Notes: generated from the letters alone by a model not told the origin. Shown: positions 16,645-24,193, numbered from the stretch's first letter. The stretch: DNA of 41,562 nucleotides from a virus (IMGVR_UViG_3300025141_000232:1-41562); one strand, 5' to 3'. Numbers and translations: made by a program.

Positions 16645-17087
16645 TTTCCACAACATTTAGCTGCTTCGCTAATGTTTTTCAGAAATTTAATTTGTCCTTC
16701 TACAGATTGTGGAACTTTATAAAAGTCTGTAACATCTTCAATTGCTGAAGCAAGAATTTTGGGTAAAGTATTGTTTTTAGGTATATAATTAGTGCTTCCA
16801 TTCTTAACGGTAAACACTACAAATTTATTCCTGTATTCAGAAACAATTATAATAGGAGTAGAAATTTTTTGTATTCGTAATTCATTTACTAAAGAAAAAC
16901 TTTCATAATCGGGAAGACCATAGCTTATTACAATACAAGAAAAAATTTCTTTCTTAGCTCGTTCTATTATTTCTTCCCCCGTTTCTACTTCTACAATATC
17001 AGCATTCAAGCCTGAAATGCTTCTGTTAATAGCATTACGTCTTTCTTCTTCTTCGTGCCCCAATAATATGAGCATTCTTTCTTTCAC
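16626..17087 (-). CDS. degenerate response-regulator receiver domain protein
   Basis: 153 residues from a GTG start with GGAGG 7 nt upstream. The order of strands and helices matches a CheY-like receiver: RMLILLGHEEEERRNAI, then CIVISYGLPDYESF, then TPIIIVSEYRNKFVV and GSTNYIPKN. The residue aligned with the phosphate-accepting Asp is Ser (VISYGLPD against the usual LLDxxLPD), while the later Ser and the Lys of YIPKN are kept. It is thus a pseudo-receiver that should not take phosphate by the usual route. No output domain follows. It is the last gene of a five-gene minus-strand operon and overlaps the glycosyltransferase gene head-on. Confidence 0.65.
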   Translation of the reverse strand: MKERMLILLGHEEEERRNAINRSISGLNADIVEVETGEEIIERAKKEIFSCIVISYGLPDYESFSLVNELRIQKISTPIIIVSEYRNKFVVFTVKNGSTNYIPKNNTLPKILASAIEDVTDFYKVPQSVEGQIKFLKNISEAAKCCGNYMAAM

Positions 17088-17136
17088 GTATCCCCCTCCA
17101 ATCCAATAATTTGTACATCGGTATATATATGACTTG

Positions 17137-17514
17137 CTACCACAATATATTAATTTCATTAACAATAACAGTCACCTCATCTTCATATCTACTAACTGCT
17201 AATTGTTTTCTTCCGGGGGCCAATTGTTTTAATCTACTTTCAAGTTCGAATATCTTGCAGTTTATAACGCTCCAATTGTTTTCAGCGAGTTGTTTTATTT
17301 CTTCTTCCTCATCTGAAACTTCAGAACCCGGATAATATTTTTTAAGATATTTAGAATATTTTTTTATTAATTTTCTATAAAATGGGACATTACATGCACA
17401 CCCCGGATTATGAAGATATCCTGCAACATCTTCTTGAAGTTCTATTGGTAACGAATCTCTGAATCTATAATCTTTAAGAGCCGCTTTCACGTCCATTAAA
17501 CCTATCTTTTTCAT
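17137..17514 (-). CDS. conserved phage protein with NPGCxCNxPFY motif
   Basis: 125 residues, MKKIGLMDVKAALKDYRFRD at the start, then a SLPIELQED helix and the motif NPGCACNVPFYRKL. I recall this RDxLPxEL...NPGCxCNxPxY pattern from hypothetical proteins of large phages; function unknown. The C-terminus is helical with a possible coiled coil. It overlaps the zinc-ribbon gene above by 41 nt and lies 49 nt before the receiver-like gene. Confidence 0.65.
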   Translation of the reverse strand: MKKIGLMDVKAALKDYRFRDSLPIELQEDVAGYLHNPGCACNVPFYRKLIKKYSKYLKKYYPGSEVSDEEEEIKQLAENNWSVINCKIFELESRLKQLAPGRKQLAVSRYEDEVTVIVNEINILW

Positions 17515-17767
17515 TCAGTTTCTCCGTTCGAAGTTTTCTGGGAATTATCACTCGCCCACACTGAGGACATTTAAATCTTCTTGTTTGTTTTTTGCTCTTA
17601 TGAATAATTGTTTTTTTAGTAACAGGGTCAAGGGTCGGTGGGCTACTCGGAACAGGAGATGTTTTAATTTCGGTCATCTCTTTAATATCAGACCCATCTG
17701 AAACTTTCTTCCAGTTACAAATTTCACAATACAATATGTAAAACGGTTTTTCTTTATTATTTTTCAT
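17474..17767 (-). CDS. zinc-ribbon protein
   Basis: 97 residues, starting MKNNKEKPFYILYCEICNW. Two CxxC knuckles, CEIC near the N-terminus and CPQCGRVI near the C-terminus, would make one zinc ribbon split by a Pro/Ser/Thr-rich linker. Basic residues follow both, so nucleic acid or RNA polymerase contact is possible. The ATG at 17767 lies inside the end of the upstream gene (11-nt overlap), fitting coupling; a TTG three codons upstream is also in frame. It overlaps the next gene by 41 nt. Confidence 0.55.
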   Translation of the reverse strand: MKNNKEKPFYILYCEICNWKKVSDGSDIKEMTEIKTSPVPSSPPTLDPVTKKTIIHKSKKQTRRFKCPQCGRVIIPRKLRTEKLNEKDRFNGRESGS

Positions 17768-18053
17768 CGAATTCAATAATCGTTCTAGCTTCTAAATAAT
17801 TCATAAATAATTCTGAGAATCCACAGATAAAACTACCTGCGAACCCACACATCAAAATATAAAGTGGTGCATTACTTAGTAATACAAATCCACATAATAA
17901 TCCTGCGAAGAATCCAGTGCATTTAGAACATATAGATATGGAATAAAATGGAGTTGCCAATAGGTAATTTCTCCAATTATCCAGAAATGTTTGATTTACG
18001 ATAATATCTGTAAGTCCTGATACTGCGAACACAAAAAGTATTAATTCTATCAT
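17757..18053 (-). CDS. DUF1360-like small membrane protein
   Basis: 98 residues starting MIELILFVFAVSGLTDIIV. About three membrane segments are visible (residues 1-20, 45-65, 65-85). A conserved SICSKCTGFFAGLLCG segment between them resembles the CxxCxGFW(V/A)G motif of DUF1360 proteins, a family of unknown function found in Bacillus and phages. The start at 18053 lies 3 nt after the stop of the gene above; an ATG at 18074 would overlap it. It probably sits in the host inner membrane. Confidence 0.6.
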   Translation of the reverse strand: MIELILFVFAVSGLTDIIVNQTFLDNWRNYLLATPFYSISICSKCTGFFAGLLCGFVLLSNAPLYILMCGFAGSFICGFSELFMNYLEARTIIEFDEK

Positions 18054-18058
18054 TTTTT

Positions 18059-18430
18059 CTATTTCCAAAAACATATATAAAGTTGGCCACCTTTTCGATA
18101 CATGGAAGGGTATCCTTTTGGTTCCATTTTGTTAAGTTCTAATTCCGCATCGTCAATGTTGCAACTTAGCAATCTTATATTCCGATGGTCTATTGATTTA
18201 TCAATAGTAACTTTGTCGTCTAAGTGATGTTCAATCACTTTAATTTGTTCAGATTCCAAATGATTCAAAATGTATAATAAAGATTTATTTTTAAGAGACC
18301 TAGCCCCTGTCATGGTGGCTAACTTCCATTGGTCAAAGTATCCCTTAAATTCAGGAAGCTTTTGTCTAAGGTCTGAATCTAAAAAAACTAAATCTTCTAT
18401 ATTATTGAAATTTAGTTCTATCACACTCAT
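18059..18430 (-). CDS. unknown protein, first gene of the minus-strand five-gene operon
   Basis: 123 residues, not recognised. It starts MSVIELNFNNIEDLVFLDSD and ends YPSMYRKGGQLYICFWK, an alpha/beta small soluble protein. It is divergent from the tail-tube paralog at 18454 with only 23 bp between. It opens a tightly packed operon (genes overlapping or a few nt apart) that ends with the pseudo-receiver. Confidence 0.55.
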   Translation of the reverse strand: MSVIELNFNNIEDLVFLDSDLRQKLPEFKGYFDQWKLATMTGARSLKNKSLLYILNHLESEQIKVIEHHLDDKVTIDKSIDHRNIRLLSCNIDDAELELNKMEPKGYPSMYRKGGQLYICFWK

Positions 18431-18453
18431 ATAAGAATAACGAAGAAGTAAAA

Positions 18454-18927
18454 ATGGAAGAAATTAAAACAAAAGAAAAATGGACTTTAGAAGTTCTTGG
18501 GGTAAGCCCAGAAACCGAAGTAACTATGTTAAAGATGCCTTCTATGTACCACGACGTAGTACGATGGGATTTGAATAACGAACCTAATTTTTTTGCAGGG
18601 AGAGCTAATTGGGAACCCTTTAAAATAGGTGTAGAGGGATTGTGGGGACGTAATATTGAAAATAGCCTTTTAAATTGGGGTTATGAAAAAATATTAAATT
18701 TCGACAATTCAAGAGATTATTCAAAAACAGGCATATTAAAATGTTCAAACGGTTTAAGTTTTAAGATAGAAAAAATGTGGCCACAAGCGATTGATTATGG
18801 CCAATTAGATTATTCTTCCAGTGATATTCCTATTGTTGAATTTACATTTAGTTATTCTAAGGCCACAGTACAAGAAGAGCAAAAGCCACAACGAAGAAAA
18901 TTATCCCTTAATTGGGAGAACAAATAA
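18454..18927 (+). CDS. tail tube-fold protein, paralog 4
   Basis: 157 residues. It lacks the FKRKFRW opening of the main tube proteins but keeps the later half: FFAGRANWEPFKIGVEGLW, then GILKCSNGLSFKIEKMWPQA, DYGQLDYSSSD and VEFTFSYSKATV, which align with LYDGCG...LWPQAINFG.LDYSS...LTLRYS. The C-terminal RRKLSLNWENK is almost repeated in the next gene. The next ATG follows its stop directly. A minor tube or baseplate-proximal ring role is inferred. Confidence 0.65.
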   Translation: MEEIKTKEKWTLEVLGVSPETEVTMLKMPSMYHDVVRWDLNNEPNFFAGRANWEPFKIGVEGLWGRNIENSLLNWGYEKILNFDNSRDYSKTGILKCSNGLSFKIEKMWPQAIDYGQLDYSSSDIPIVEFTFSYSKATVQEEQKPQRRKLSLNWENK

Positions 18928-19464
18928 ATGGAAGAAATTAAAAAAGACACTTTAGAAATAATCGGTGTAACCACGGAAATTGAAGTAAATGTATTAAAAC
19001 TACCTAGCATTGAATTTGATGAAGAAGAAATTTATTGTAAAGGTCAAAAGCTCTATAAACCAATTCCGGGGTCTACTCGTTGGGTGCCCTTTACGGTGCA
19101 GTATGATGTTTATTGCGATGATGATAACCACAATTCGTTTGGTCTTCTTAAATGGTTTTCAACATTACTTGACCCATCATCAGAAGGTGGATTTCGTTCT
19201 AAAGTAGTAGATAATGAAACTAAAACGTGCATATTAAGATTATCAAATGGTCAAGTTTGGAAAATAGAAAAAATACATCCACAGTCGATGAGTTGGGGCG
19301 GCTTACCTTATTATCCTCCTGTTGAGATGGAATTTACATTTGCTTATTCTAAATCCACAGTTGATTTTTCTAATTCCACAAATGATTATTGTAATTGTTG
19401 CAATTCGTGCAAACCCAAACCACTAAAAAATAGAAAATTATTCCTTAATTGGGAAAATAAATAG
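18894..19464 (+). repeat. direct repeat at the 3' ends of tube paralogs 4 and 5
   Basis: The ends of the two genes (18894-18927 and 19431-19464) are near identical at DNA level, encoding RRKLSLNWENK and NRKLFLNWENK, and both genes start with ATGGAAGAAATTAAA. This marks a duplication unit of about 0.5 kb. Confidence 0.6.
18928..19464 (+). CDS. tail tube-fold protein, paralog 5
   Basis: 178 residues, starting MEEIKKDTLEIIGVTTEIEV like its neighbour. Shared landmarks are STRWVPFTVQYDVYC, CILRLSNGQVWKIEKIHPQS, SWGGLPYYPPVEMEFTFAYS and the end NRKLFLNWENK. It has an inserted Cys-rich stretch, CNCCNSCKPK, near the C-terminus that recalls the Cys tails of paralogs 1 and 2. The start codon abuts the stop of paralog 4, a clear tandem duplication. 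Confidence 0.65.
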   Translation: MEEIKKDTLEIIGVTTEIEVNVLKLPSIEFDEEEIYCKGQKLYKPIPGSTRWVPFTVQYDVYCDDDNHNSFGLLKWFSTLLDPSSEGGFRSKVVDNETKTCILRLSNGQVWKIEKIHPQSMSWGGLPYYPPVEMEFTFAYSKSTVDFSNSTNDYCNCCNSCKPKPLKNRKLFLNWENK

Positions 19465-19474
19465 GAGAGAAAAA

Positions 19475-20683
19475 ATGCCAGATGAAGTATACCAACCGAA
19501 GAGAGTGCCTATTAATCCAGATATCGTAGATACTCCAGAAACTCAGAGCGAAACACCGGACTTGCCACAACCAGACGTGGAGCAGCCAAATATGCGACCT
19601 CTCCAACCAGACATGGAGCAGCCAAATATGCGACCTCTCCAATCAGATGTGGAACAACCAACTATGCGTCCTGCACAGGAGGGTGCAGAGCCGACTATGC
19701 GACCATTGCAACCAGAAGGTGGAATGGAGATTTCAGGAAATATTCCCCCTCAATTTACTGCCGCTTTGTCAAAAGAAAGAAAAGCAAAAAGAGAAACTAC
19801 AAGTGAGACAAAAATTGTGTCTCCAGCGGCGTTGCGAGAAGTTCAACCAAGTATTCCACCGGGAACAATTAGAACTCTTGAGCAATTGATTCAGGGAATT
19901 CAGACTAAATCTACTCTTTTTGAAGAAATTACTCTCCCATCAAAGGGAAGATTTTATGATGGTGAAGATGGTCCACAAGATGGTATAATCCATATTCGTC
20001 CGATGACAGGTGAAGAGGAACAGATTTTAGCTACCCCTAGATTTGTTAAAAAGGGTCAAGCAATTAACATGATATTTGATAGGTGTATGCAAGAAAACTT
20101 TAATTCAGAAAGATTTATTACGCCAGATAGAACATATATGTTAATTTTCTTACGTGGTATTTCTTATACACCATCATATGATGTAGAAGTCAAATGTCCC
20201 CATTGTGACCGAAAGTTTGCAACAGTCATAGATTTGAATGATTTATACGTAGAGTCATGCCCGGAAACATTCTCATCTACAAATTTAAAAGATTCTCTTC
20301 CAACAACTGGTTATAATTTTAGTTATCGTCTTTCAACTGGGTCCGATGAGCAAAATGTCCAATCGCATAGAGATAGAAAGCTTAGAGGAGGATTTGAAAC
20401 TAGTGGACAAGCCGATGACACTCTTTTGTATCGTACAGCAATTATGATAGAAGAGATAGAGGGGCTTAATAATAAAGAAGAATTACAAGCCTTATTAAAG
20501 AAGTTGCCCATTAGTGATGTTGCTTATTTAAGAACGACAGTTAACGAGCCTCCGTTTGGTGTAGATACCAAGGTTGAGATTCCTTGTCCGGGTTGTTTGG
20601 AAGATTTTGAAATAGAACTCCCCCTTGAATCAAATTTTTTCTTCCCAAGGGGCCGGAAGAAGACCCCGAATCCGCAAGCATAG
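19475..20683 (+). CDS. gp26: gp26-like baseplate hub assembly protein with N-terminal repeats
   Basis: 402 residues. Residues about 150-395 match the T4 gp26 baseplate family (Pfam T4_baseplate): ITLPSKGRFYDGEDG, IHIRPMTGEEEQILATP, YMLIFLRGISYTPSYDVEVK, two zinc-knuckle CxxC pairs (CPHC, CPGC) and SDVAYLRTTVNEPPFG. In T4 the protein helps assemble the central hub. The first 75 residues are Pro/Gln-rich with 12-residue repeats (EQPNMRPLQPDM). GGAG precedes the ATG. Just before the stop the mRNA reads AAATTTTTTC, a slippery sequence, and the -1 frame is open from there into the next small frame. A minor longer product is therefore likely. Confidence 0.78.
   Translation: MPDEVYQPKRVPINPDIVDTPETQSETPDLPQPDVEQPNMRPLQPDMEQPNMRPLQSDVEQPTMRPAQEGAEPTMRPLQPEGGMEISGNIPPQFTAALSKERKAKRETTSETKIVSPAALREVQPSIPPGTIRTLEQLIQGIQTKSTLFEEITLPSKGRFYDGEDGPQDGIIHIRPMTGEEEQILATPRFVKKGQAINMIFDRCMQENFNSERFITPDRTYMLIFLRGISYTPSYDVEVKCPHCDRKFATVIDLNDLYVESCPETFSSTNLKDSLPTTGYNFSYRLSTGSDEQNVQSHRDRKLRGGFETSGQADDTLLYRTAIMIEEIEGLNNKEELQALLKKLPISDVAYLRTTVNEPPFGVDTKVEIPCPGCLEDFEIELPLESNFFFPRGRKKTPNPQA
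19576..19711 (+). repeat. 36-bp coding tandem repeats in the gp26-like gene
   Basis: About four units of 36 nt (12 residues, consensus EQPNMRPLQPDM) decay toward the right end. The first two are almost identical in DNA (gagcagccaaatatgcgacc shared). Confidence 0.75.
20629..20667 (+). promoter_or_regulatory. probable programmed -1 ribosomal frameshift site
   Basis: In the zero frame the mRNA reads AAT TTT TTC TTC. This gives two canonical X-XXY-YYZ heptamers, A-AAT-TTT (20632-20638) and T-TTT-TTC (20635-20641). The -1 frame has its last stop at 20626-20628 and is then open to 20868. Downstream, GGGG at 20649-20652 can pair with CCCC at 20664-20667, and CTTCC at 20641-20645 with GGAAG at 20655-20659, together making a small possible pseudoknot. 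Confidence 0.6.
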
Positions 20684-20697
20684 AATTATGGAAAAAT

Positions 20698-20868
20698 ATG
20701 ATGGAAGAAATATTTTTCTTTCAATATCATTTACATATGAGCAGGGCAGAAGCTTTCAATATGCCTGTGCATGAGAGGAAATGGTTGATTGATAGATTTA
20801 TCGAACAAAAACAAAAAGAAAATTCGGCCATGGAAGATGCAAGAAGAAAAGCAAAAAGAAAACATTAG
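20698..20868 (+). CDS. tail assembly chaperone-like extension, probably made by -1 frameshift
   Basis: 56 residues if started at the ATG, MMEEIFFFQYHLHMSRAEAF, then NMPVHERKWLIDRFIEQKQK and a basic C-terminus. It resembles small phage proteins after hub or tail-assembly genes (an F-x-x-x-Y-H...LPxxxRxWxIxRF pattern). The frame is open upstream to 20629 and would add LPKGPEEDPESASIELWKN, joining the end of the gp26-like protein by a -1 shift at AAATTTTTTC. No convincing ribosome site precedes the ATG, which favours the fusion. By analogy with lambda gpG-GT and P2 gpE-E' the two products would chaperone the tape measure protein; that role is inferred. Confidence 0.65.
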   Translation: MMEEIFFFQYHLHMSRAEAFNMPVHERKWLIDRFIEQKQKENSAMEDARRKAKRKH

Positions 20869-20917
20869 AGATAAATACTAATGGTTCGTCCTTACGGGCA
20901 TAAAAAAAGGTAATTAA

Positions 20918-21010
20918 GTGGCTATAAATTCAAGCACACTATACAGTAGAAAACGTTATGGTTGGAATGATGAAGAATGTTTAAAAGGAAAGAAAAATAA
21001 TGGCCACTAA
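20918..21010 (+). CDS. possible 30-residue protein
   Basis: From a GTG, the frame reads MAINSSTLYSRKRYGWNDEE followed by CLKGKKNNGH. AAAGGTAATTAA lies just before it, a weak ribosome site, and the stop overlaps the next start by 11 nt. It has a sensible basic composition but no recognised family. A 10-codon frame (20881-20913) lies just upstream and is probably not a gene. Confidence 0.35.
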   Translation: MAINSSTLYSRKRYGWNDEECLKGKKNNGH

Positions 21011-21737
21011 AGAACGATATCAGAACCCCACTATAGGAGATAGTGTAAGATTAAAACTGTTTTCATTCAACTCAAATAACAGAACAAATTTTAATGCTGT
21101 AGATAAAGTAGAGATATATTTCTTAGACCCCGAAGAAGTAACTGAAGAGAATCCAGAAGGTAGAAGATTAGTAGAAACTCTGACGGGGGCTTCTATTGTT
21201 AATGTTGAAACAGGTCTATATCAAGTTACACTAACTCTGAGTGATACAAAATACACGATAGGAGATTATGTGGATGTGTGGTATGCCTACATAGAAGCAA
21301 ATGATGACCTTTCTATTGTGGAAAATACATGGATGATTTATCCTGCTTTGTTTTATACCAGTCCACGTCCAATTGTATATGATTTTTCATTTGCATTTAG
21401 GCCCAATAAGATAAGATTAGGCTCCAAACAATATATCATCATAGACATAACTCCTAATGTGACAAACGCCTCAGACTTAGCAAGATATTATGAAAATATA
21501 GCTATTGTTTCTCCTTTGAAAATATCTATAGAACAAGTATGTGGTGATTGTCTTCCAGCAGAAGAAGACCTAAGAATAATTGCCGATGAAGTAGATGTAG
21601 AATTACGAGAAAAAGGAAGAGGATATTATTTCTTAGATACTGAAGAATTAACGACTGGCCTATATGACATATGGTTTACTATGGAATTTGGTGGAAATAC
21701 GTATGTTTCTAGTAAACAACAGCTTCAACTTTATTAA
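21000..21737 (+). CDS. beta-rich probable virion structural protein
   Basis: 245 residues, starting MATKERYQNPTIGDSVRLKL. Two or three repeated beta-sandwich-like segments are visible: VDKVEIYFLD, GLYQVTLTLSDTKYTIGDYV, then RPIVYDFSFAFRPNKIRLGS, and the end TTGLYDIWFTMEFGGNTYVS. The repeated GLY-x-[V/I]-x-[L/F]-T strands recall Ig-like domains of phage particles. AGGAAAG precedes the ATG. It sits right after the hub assembly genes, so tail or baseplate is the likely place. Family not recognised. Confidence 0.55.
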   Translation: MATKERYQNPTIGDSVRLKLFSFNSNNRTNFNAVDKVEIYFLDPEEVTEENPEGRRLVETLTGASIVNVETGLYQVTLTLSDTKYTIGDYVDVWYAYIEANDDLSIVENTWMIYPALFYTSPRPIVYDFSFAFRPNKIRLGSKQYIIIDITPNVTNASDLARYYENIAIVSPLKISIEQVCGDCLPAEEDLRIIADEVDVELREKGRGYYFLDTEELTTGLYDIWFTMEFGGNTYVSSKQQLQLY

Positions 21738-21747
21738 AAGGTCAAAA

Positions 21748-22410
21748 ATGTCTGATTGTTTTATTATATCATTATATCCTGATTGTATATCCCAAAGTAT
21801 GATAGATTATCAAAAAAAAGTTTTTGATAATCTTGATATACCCATTACTCAAATTAAAGTAGATGGTCGTCTTGCGGCTGAAACTCATGCTCATGCTATG
21901 GGAGAAATTGTAAAGTCGTATAAATACGACTACTACATTTTTTTTGATATTGATGCCATTCCTCTAAAAAAGGAATTAGTTAATTATATTTTACATTCAA
22001 TTCGTGATGATGAAACACTTTTTGGTGTTGCCCAACAAAGCAACCATATAATAAAACCAAATGGAACTTATGACCACATTTATGCCGGTCCTTCTTGTAT
22101 GGGTTTTTCTAGTAAATTATATTCTAAACTTGGAAGTCCTTCTTTTGCTCCTAACCACCGTGGTGACACAGCCGAAGAATTGACATGGGAAACAGAATCA
22201 AAAGAATTGAAGTTAAAATTACTTTATCCAACACATAGCGTTGGAAAACCCATTTGGGATTTGGGTCATTTGCCTCCGTATGGTTTTGGTACTACATATG
22301 ATGATATGGTATTTCATTGTTTTGGGGCTACGGGGAATAATGGAGTGACTAAAGGTTACAATATATTAGAAATGTTTGTTGAAAAGTGTAAAGAGGTTTT
22401 GGGAGAATAG
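21748..22410 (+). CDS. GT-A fold glycosyltransferase-like protein
   Basis: 220 residues, starting MSDCFIISLYPDCISQSMID with AAAAGG 8 nt before the ATG. It has the marks of a GT-A enzyme: KYDYYIFFDIDAIPLKKELV with a DxD motif (DID) for the metal and nucleotide sugar, IYAGPSCMGFSSKLY for acceptor side, and a late HSVGKPIWDLGH and HCFGATG. It is unrelated in detail to the enzymes at 15718 and 38673. Target unknown: virion protein glycans or surface sugars are possible. The ends of this gene and the Gln-rich gene are 2 nt apart, convergent. Confidence 0.65.
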   Translation: MSDCFIISLYPDCISQSMIDYQKKVFDNLDIPITQIKVDGRLAAETHAHAMGEIVKSYKYDYYIFFDIDAIPLKKELVNYILHSIRDDETLFGVAQQSNHIIKPNGTYDHIYAGPSCMGFSSKLYSKLGSPSFAPNHRGDTAEELTWETESKELKLKLLYPTHSVGKPIWDLGHLPPYGFGTTYDDMVFHCFGATGNNGVTKGYNILEMFVEKCKEVLGE

Positions 22411-22411
22411 T

Positions 22412-22804
22412 TTATGTTTGTGGTTGGGCTGTGCTAGTCGGTGTTGTGGGAAGTTGTTGTTGTCCTTGTGCAGTAGGTTGGGGCTGCTGGACAGTTTGAA
22501 CTCTCTGCATCATTTTTTCTAATTCCCCGCTAAAGCTCATTATTGACCCATCAAATTCATTTCCCAATCCTGCGGTTTGCAATTCTCTTCTTAATGTTTG
22601 TAACCCTTGATTTACGTTCTGTGCCGCCATAAGAACTTGTTGAACAGCTTGTTGCTGTTGTTGAGCGTTTTGTTGACTCTGTGCTGTCTGAACAGCATGT
22701 GATTGTGTTTGTGCCACTGGTTGTGGTTGCACCTCTAGGCCACGGGGTTCTGGTTGTGTTGGCACGCCGTCTTGTTCTACGATATATTGAATAAATGTTC
22801 TCAT
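22412..22804 (-). CDS. Gln-rich probable internal head protein
   Basis: 130 residues. The N-terminus MRTFIQYIVEQDGVP fits the shared capsid-targeting-like motif and has a Glu that a gp21-type protease could cut after. The rest is Gln/Pro/Thr/Ala-rich with a helical middle (MAAQNVNQGLQTLRRELQTA). Low complexity prevents family assignment. A TAAATAAT box ends 4 nt before the ATG and there is no ribosome site. It is divergent from another protein with the same type of N-terminus at 22853. Confidence 0.55.
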   Translation of the reverse strand: MRTFIQYIVEQDGVPTQPEPRGLEVQPQPVAQTQSHAVQTAQSQQNAQQQQQAVQQVLMAAQNVNQGLQTLRRELQTAGLGNEFDGSIMSFSGELEKMMQRVQTVQQPQPTAQGQQQLPTTPTSTAQPQT

Positions 22805-22841
22805 TGCTATTATTTATGAACGAAAGAAGCAATTTGTTTAC

Positions 22842-22849
22842 TAAATAAT
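22842..22849 (+). promoter_or_regulatory. leaderless late-type promoter boxes, divergent region
   Basis: On the plus strand CTAAATAAT ends 3 nt before the ATG at 22853. On the minus strand ATAAATAAT ends 4 nt before the ATG at 22804. Neither gene has a Shine-Dalgarno sequence. Confidence 0.5.
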
Positions 22850-22852
22850 TAT

Positions 22853-24136
22853 ATGGAATTTAAAGACTGGATAAATTTTTACGAAGGTGTTGTGGGATAT
22901 GTTGCCGCTGCATGTATTATAGAAGGGCGAAGAGTACCTGAAGCTCTTAGAAGTAAGGACTTTTCCTCAACTTTATTTGATGAACCTAAACAAATTTTAG
23001 GAGCAGATGCGTGTCCAATAAACCCTCTTAGCGGTTATGATACACATATTAAATCTATACAAAAGTTCGCATTTTCGGGTCCAGACCAATTTGCTCAAAC
23101 AATGCTTTTTTCACCATTGTCGGCAAATGTTCCATTCTCAAAGCACTGGGATAATTTCCAAGTACTTATGATGATATTAAAACATTATTTTCCTAATAAA
23201 GTAGACACACAAAAATTAAGATATATAGTTGATGCATTTAACACCAAGTATCATGCTATGGCTCATACTATATCAGGTTTTAAATATGATACAATTGCTT
23301 ACATATGGAATGATAGAGAAAAACTATTCAATGAACTTCCGAAATTATCTGAAGAGGGAGATGACGAAAAGTTGATAAGAAGATTATCCAAAATCCCCGG
23401 TGTTCGGCCTGTTAAAGCTGGGTTTATTGCTCAATTATTGTTTGGGAAAGCAGGGTGTATAGACACCCATAATATAGATATTTATACTAAAGTATTTCCA
23501 GATATGGCCGACGAGTTTAACGTAAACAAATGGGACGGCGAAGATGGACCTAAAAATTATACAGCCTTATTGAAAAAGTTAGAAAAAGAAAAGAAAATAG
23601 GTAGCAAACAATTATGGAATATTTGGGTAGATTTTGTAGAACATTTCTATCGCCTTGTATCAACACACGGTAAAGGAATTTATGCAGATATGGGTTCTGC
23701 GTTAGACCCAAGTGAACCAGTTTATCAAGCAATAATAGAAAAAGACATAGAAATTCCAAAAAAAGCTATTGGACAACCCAAAGGGGCACCAGACAGTTTC
23801 ATGGTTCCGCTTATTTCGGGTAGATACGGAATGGGAGCTAGTGCAACTCACTTGCAAGATGACCCAGATGAAATGCTTAGACAATTCCAAAGATTACAAC
23901 AAGGTAAAGAGGGTAGTTCGGCTTCTAGAGCAATCCCATTTGATGCATCTCAATTTGTTGATAAATCTATGCCAACAAAACCATCTTCCCTGTACTATTT
24001 TGAGCCAGCTCTTAGTGACGAAGGGGAAGTAGACCCAGATAGAGTAATAAGCATCATAAATAAAAAGATAGATAGAGGTGGAAGAAAAGCTCATGCTGCT
24101 CAATGGGCAAAGCGACAAGGAAATCTTTTTAAATAA
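22853..24136 (+). CDS. HhH-GPD-like protein with capsid-targeting-like N-terminus
   Basis: 427 residues. The start MEFKDWINFYEG fits the shared F-x-x-[W/F]-[I/L] motif. Residues about 175-215, RRLSKIPGVRPVKAGFIAQL followed by LFGKAGCIDTHNIDIY, look like the helix-hairpin-helix and following Asp region of HhH-GPD DNA glycosylases (IPGVG..A......G..G.VDTHV.R). In that family the Asp is catalytic and the hairpin binds the DNA backbone. The C-terminus is extended, with RAIPFDASQFVDKSMP and a basic end. A DNA repair or DNA-binding protein carried inside the head is one reading; a structural protein with a borrowed fold is the other. Confidence 0.55.
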   Translation: MEFKDWINFYEGVVGYVAAACIIEGRRVPEALRSKDFSSTLFDEPKQILGADACPINPLSGYDTHIKSIQKFAFSGPDQFAQTMLFSPLSANVPFSKHWDNFQVLMMILKHYFPNKVDTQKLRYIVDAFNTKYHAMAHTISGFKYDTIAYIWNDREKLFNELPKLSEEGDDEKLIRRLSKIPGVRPVKAGFIAQLLFGKAGCIDTHNIDIYTKVFPDMADEFNVNKWDGEDGPKNYTALLKKLEKEKKIGSKQLWNIWVDFVEHFYRLVSTHGKGIYADMGSALDPSEPVYQAIIEKDIEIPKKAIGQPKGAPDSFMVPLISGRYGMGASATHLQDDPDEMLRQFQRLQQGKEGSSASRAIPFDASQFVDKSMPTKPSSLYYFEPALSDEGEVDPDRVISIINKKIDRGGRKAHAAQWAKRQGNLFK

Positions 24137-24193
24137 CTATATTAAATCATGTATCCAAGGTAAAAATTATATCCAGAATTAAACTCTATAGAC

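Noticed and set aside
19576-19711. Spaced repeats that could suggest a CRISPR-like array
   Set aside because: The units are 36-nt tandem coding repeats without spacers, in frame inside the gp26-like gene.
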